6,349 bases of DNA from NCBI GenBank assembly GCA_934667475.1, contig CAKUMB010000034.1, forward strand, positions 1 to 6,349, read 5' to 3'. This stretch comes from an uncultured Muribaculaceae bacterium. GTDB lineage: Bacteria > Bacteroidota > Bacteroidia > Bacteroidales > Muribaculaceae. This document shows positions 5,383 to 6,349 of this stretch, piece after piece. A program made the translations under genes and the position numbers. How positions within the stretch are numbered: the first letter of the stretch is position 1; every line of letters starts with the position of its first letter. Below the pieces are notes generated by a model. That model was not told where the DNA came from and ran no database searches. It worked only from the letters and a program-made list of their open reading frames with translations.

Positions 5383-5959
5383 CGAGATTTTCCAGTCGCT
5401 GCAAGGCGAGGGCTACAACACGGGCACGGCAAGCGTGTTTGTGCGCTTCAGCGGGTGCAACCTGAAATGCTCCTTTTGCGACACCGCCCACCAGAGCGGC
5501 ACGCCAATGTCGCTGCCACAAATAGTGGAGGCCATAATGCAGTGGCCCAAGGCGCCGCTGGTGGTGCTCACGGGCGGCGAGCCAAGCCTGTGGGTCACCA
5601 CCGAGATGCTCACTGCCATCAAGCGGCTCACGGGCAAGCGCATTGCCATCGAAACCAATGGCACGCGCCCGCTGCCCGAAGGCATCGACTGGGTGACGCT
5701 GTCGCCCAAATTCACCTTCGAGGGCGGCAACGCGCTGCCCTGCGTGCTGCGCAGCTGCGACGAGCTGAAGGTGGTGTATTGCGGCCAAGACCTATCGGCG
5801 TACGATGGCATCGAAGCCCGGCACCGCTTTTTGCAGCCGTGCTTTGTGGCCGACACCGAGCAGTGCCGGCACAACGTGGAGGCGTGCGTCGAGGCCGTGC
5901 TCTCACACCCCGAGTGGCGGCTGTCGCTGCAAACCCACCGCATGCTCAACATCCGTTGA
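5369..5959 (+). CDS. queE: 7-carboxy-7-deazaguanine synthase (radical SAM)
   Basis: QueE is a radical SAM enzyme that contracts the ring of 6-carboxytetrahydropterin to 7-carboxy-7-deazaguanine. The 196-residue protein begins with INEIFQSLQGEG, the family's N-terminal block. The cluster motif is CNLKCSFCD with Cys30, Cys34 and Cys37 (CX3CX2C). Next come LTGGEP (67-72) for SAM binding, IETNGT (94-99), SPK (112-114), DELKVVY (131-137), FLQPC (154-158), and the terminal block WRLSLQTHRMLNIR. The ATG at 5369 lies inside the end of queD. An upstream in-frame ATG (5291) would add 26 residues unlike QueE and overlap queD deeply, so I rejected it. It is the last gene of the operon. The product feeds QueC, encoded two genes upstream. 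Confidence 0.96.
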   Translation: MWTINEIFQSLQGEGYNTGTASVFVRFSGCNLKCSFCDTAHQSGTPMSLPQIVEAIMQWPKAPLVVLTGGEPSLWVTTEMLTAIKRLTGKRIAIETNGTRPLPEGIDWVTLSPKFTFEGGNALPCVLRSCDELKVVYCGQDLSAYDGIEARHRFLQPCFVADTEQCRHNVEACVEAVLSHPEWRLSLQTHRMLNIR

Positions 5960-5963
5960 GCGC

Positions 5964-5984
5964 AATTCCGCAAATTCCGCAAAT
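5964..5984 (+). repeat. Tandem 9-bp repeat after queE
   Basis: AATTCCGCA occurs twice in a row (5964-5972 and 5973-5981), followed by a partial third copy (AAT). It lies 4 bases past the queE stop codon. No hairpin is evident, and the function is unknown. Confidence 0.6.
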
Positions 5985-5995
5985 CTGAGCCGTGA

Positions 5996-6010
5996 TTTTT
6001 TTATTTTTTT
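5996..6010 (+). other. T-rich tract downstream of queE (possible weak terminator)
   Basis: Seven T, one A and seven T follow the queE stop by about 36 bases. I cannot fold a strong stem directly upstream, so this is a U-tract without a clear hairpin. It may instead be an AT-rich upstream element of the promoter whose -33 box starts at 6021. Confidence 0.35.
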
Positions 6011-6020
6011 GCTTAATTTC

Positions 6021-6051
6021 TTTGGCAATTAATTAAAATTGCCTAATTTTG
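6021..6051 (+). promoter_or_regulatory. Strong promoter with a palindrome in its spacer
   Basis: TTTG (6021-6024) and TAATTTTG (6044-6051) are 19 bases apart, a full match to the Bacteroidetes promoter. The inverted repeat GGCAATT/AATTGCC (6024-6030 and 6037-6043, 6-base loop) fills the whole spacer. That position suits a repressor site. It could alternatively be a weak terminator hairpin for queE, with TAATTTT as its tail. The expected transcript starts near 6058 and reads into the structured region to the right. Confidence 0.7.
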
Positions 6052-6081
6052 CGTGCTTTTCCAATTTAGCAGCAGGCCAGA

Positions 6082-6349
6082 GTGCGGCCGCTTAATTGAC
6101 TGGGCCATGAGAAGTCGTGTTGGGCTGTGGAACCCCATAATTAACCTCTCATTGTGAAAGACATCGATATAAATCAACACTTTAACGGGAGAGCGGGTCT
6201 CTCAACTGCGTTAGCAATCACAGGCATTTTCTTGTGAGGCTTTTTGCGTCAATGCCATTGGGCAGCTCGTAAGGGCTCACCCGATAAACCGGGGGGATTA
6301 AGCATATAGTTTAGTGAGTCTGAAGAGAAAGAATTTTATATCCGTTACA
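6082..6349 (+). mobile_element. Putative 5' end of a group II intron, or another structured RNA; runs off the window
   Basis: No sizeable reading frame covers this stretch, but most of it folds into successive hairpins: 6086-6089/6103-6106; 6107-6112/6147-6152 enclosing TGGG/CCCA (6121-6124/6134-6137); 6183-6187/6209-6213 enclosing GAGAG/CTCTC (6189-6193/6199-6203); 6214-6217/6244-6247 enclosing TCACA/TGTGA (6218-6222/6233-6237); and 6257-6262/6280-6285 continued by 6264-6268/6273-6277, capped by a GUAA tetraloop (GNRA class). GTGCG at 6082-6086 fits the GUGYG 5' end of group II introns, and a few hundred bases of nested helices with GNRA loops fit domain I. I could not find an EBS1 complementary to the presumed IBS1 (CCAGA before 6082). 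Domains II-VI and any reverse transcriptase would lie outside the window. Alternatives are a stable small RNA or a long leader transcribed from the promoter at 6021-6051. The presence of structure is seen; the group II identity is inference. Confidence 0.42.

Noticed and set aside
6058..6349. tmRNA, RNase P RNA or SRP RNA
   Set aside because: None of the conserved core sequences of these RNAs could be found on either strand.
1..6349. CRISPR array, insertion sequence ends or defence cassette
   Set aside because: No regularly spaced repeats, no transposase, no terminal inverted repeats and no nuclease or toxin genes were seen inside the window.

Overview
The window looks like a chromosomal segment of a Bacteroidales bacterium, probably Muribaculaceae or Prevotellaceae (the family is inference). 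The evidence is repeated TAnnTTTG -7 boxes, two of them with a TTTG -33 box 19-20 bases upstream, no convincing Shine-Dalgarno sequence before the starts checked, and protein sequences of Bacteroidetes character. The core genes are GC-rich. The first ~330 bases and the last ~350 bases are visibly more AT-rich.

Layout. (1) Positions 2-265, + strand: the 3' end of a gene for an ATP-binding/winged-helix regulator-like protein, closed by a good intrinsic terminator. (2) Positions 418-3425, - strand: type I L-asparaginase (ansA), a secreted glycerophosphodiester phosphodiesterase and a secreted esterase of the esterase D/feruloyl esterase type. The esterase and phosphodiesterase genes are 16 bases apart and form an operon. 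ansA lies behind a terminator and has its own promoter box. (3) Positions 3538-3717, + strand: promoter, tRNA-Leu(UAG) and a 12-bp terminator-like hairpin. (4) Positions 3720-5959, + strand: a promoter and the operon queF-queC-queD-queE. (5) Positions 5960-6349: no protein gene. It holds T-rich tracts, a strong promoter whose spacer is a perfect palindrome, and a ~270-base stretch of nested hairpins that runs off the window. My best guess for that stretch is the 5' end of a group II intron starting at GTGCG (6082). It could also be a structured non-coding RNA or a long mRNA leader.

How the genes work together. QueD, QueE, QueC and QueF carry out consecutive steps from dihydroneopterin triphosphate to preQ1, the base that Tgt inserts into GUN-anticodon tRNAs on the way to queuosine. 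The operon order is roughly the reverse of the pathway order, with the last enzyme encoded first. FolE, Tgt, QueA and the last reductase must be encoded elsewhere. The esterase and phosphodiesterase both carry signal peptides and probably work together outside the cytoplasm on ester and phosphodiester substrates. Asparaginase is a separate cytoplasmic catabolic gene.

No clearly new protein system is present. The most interesting unexplained part is the structured, non-coding right end and its palindrome-containing promoter.
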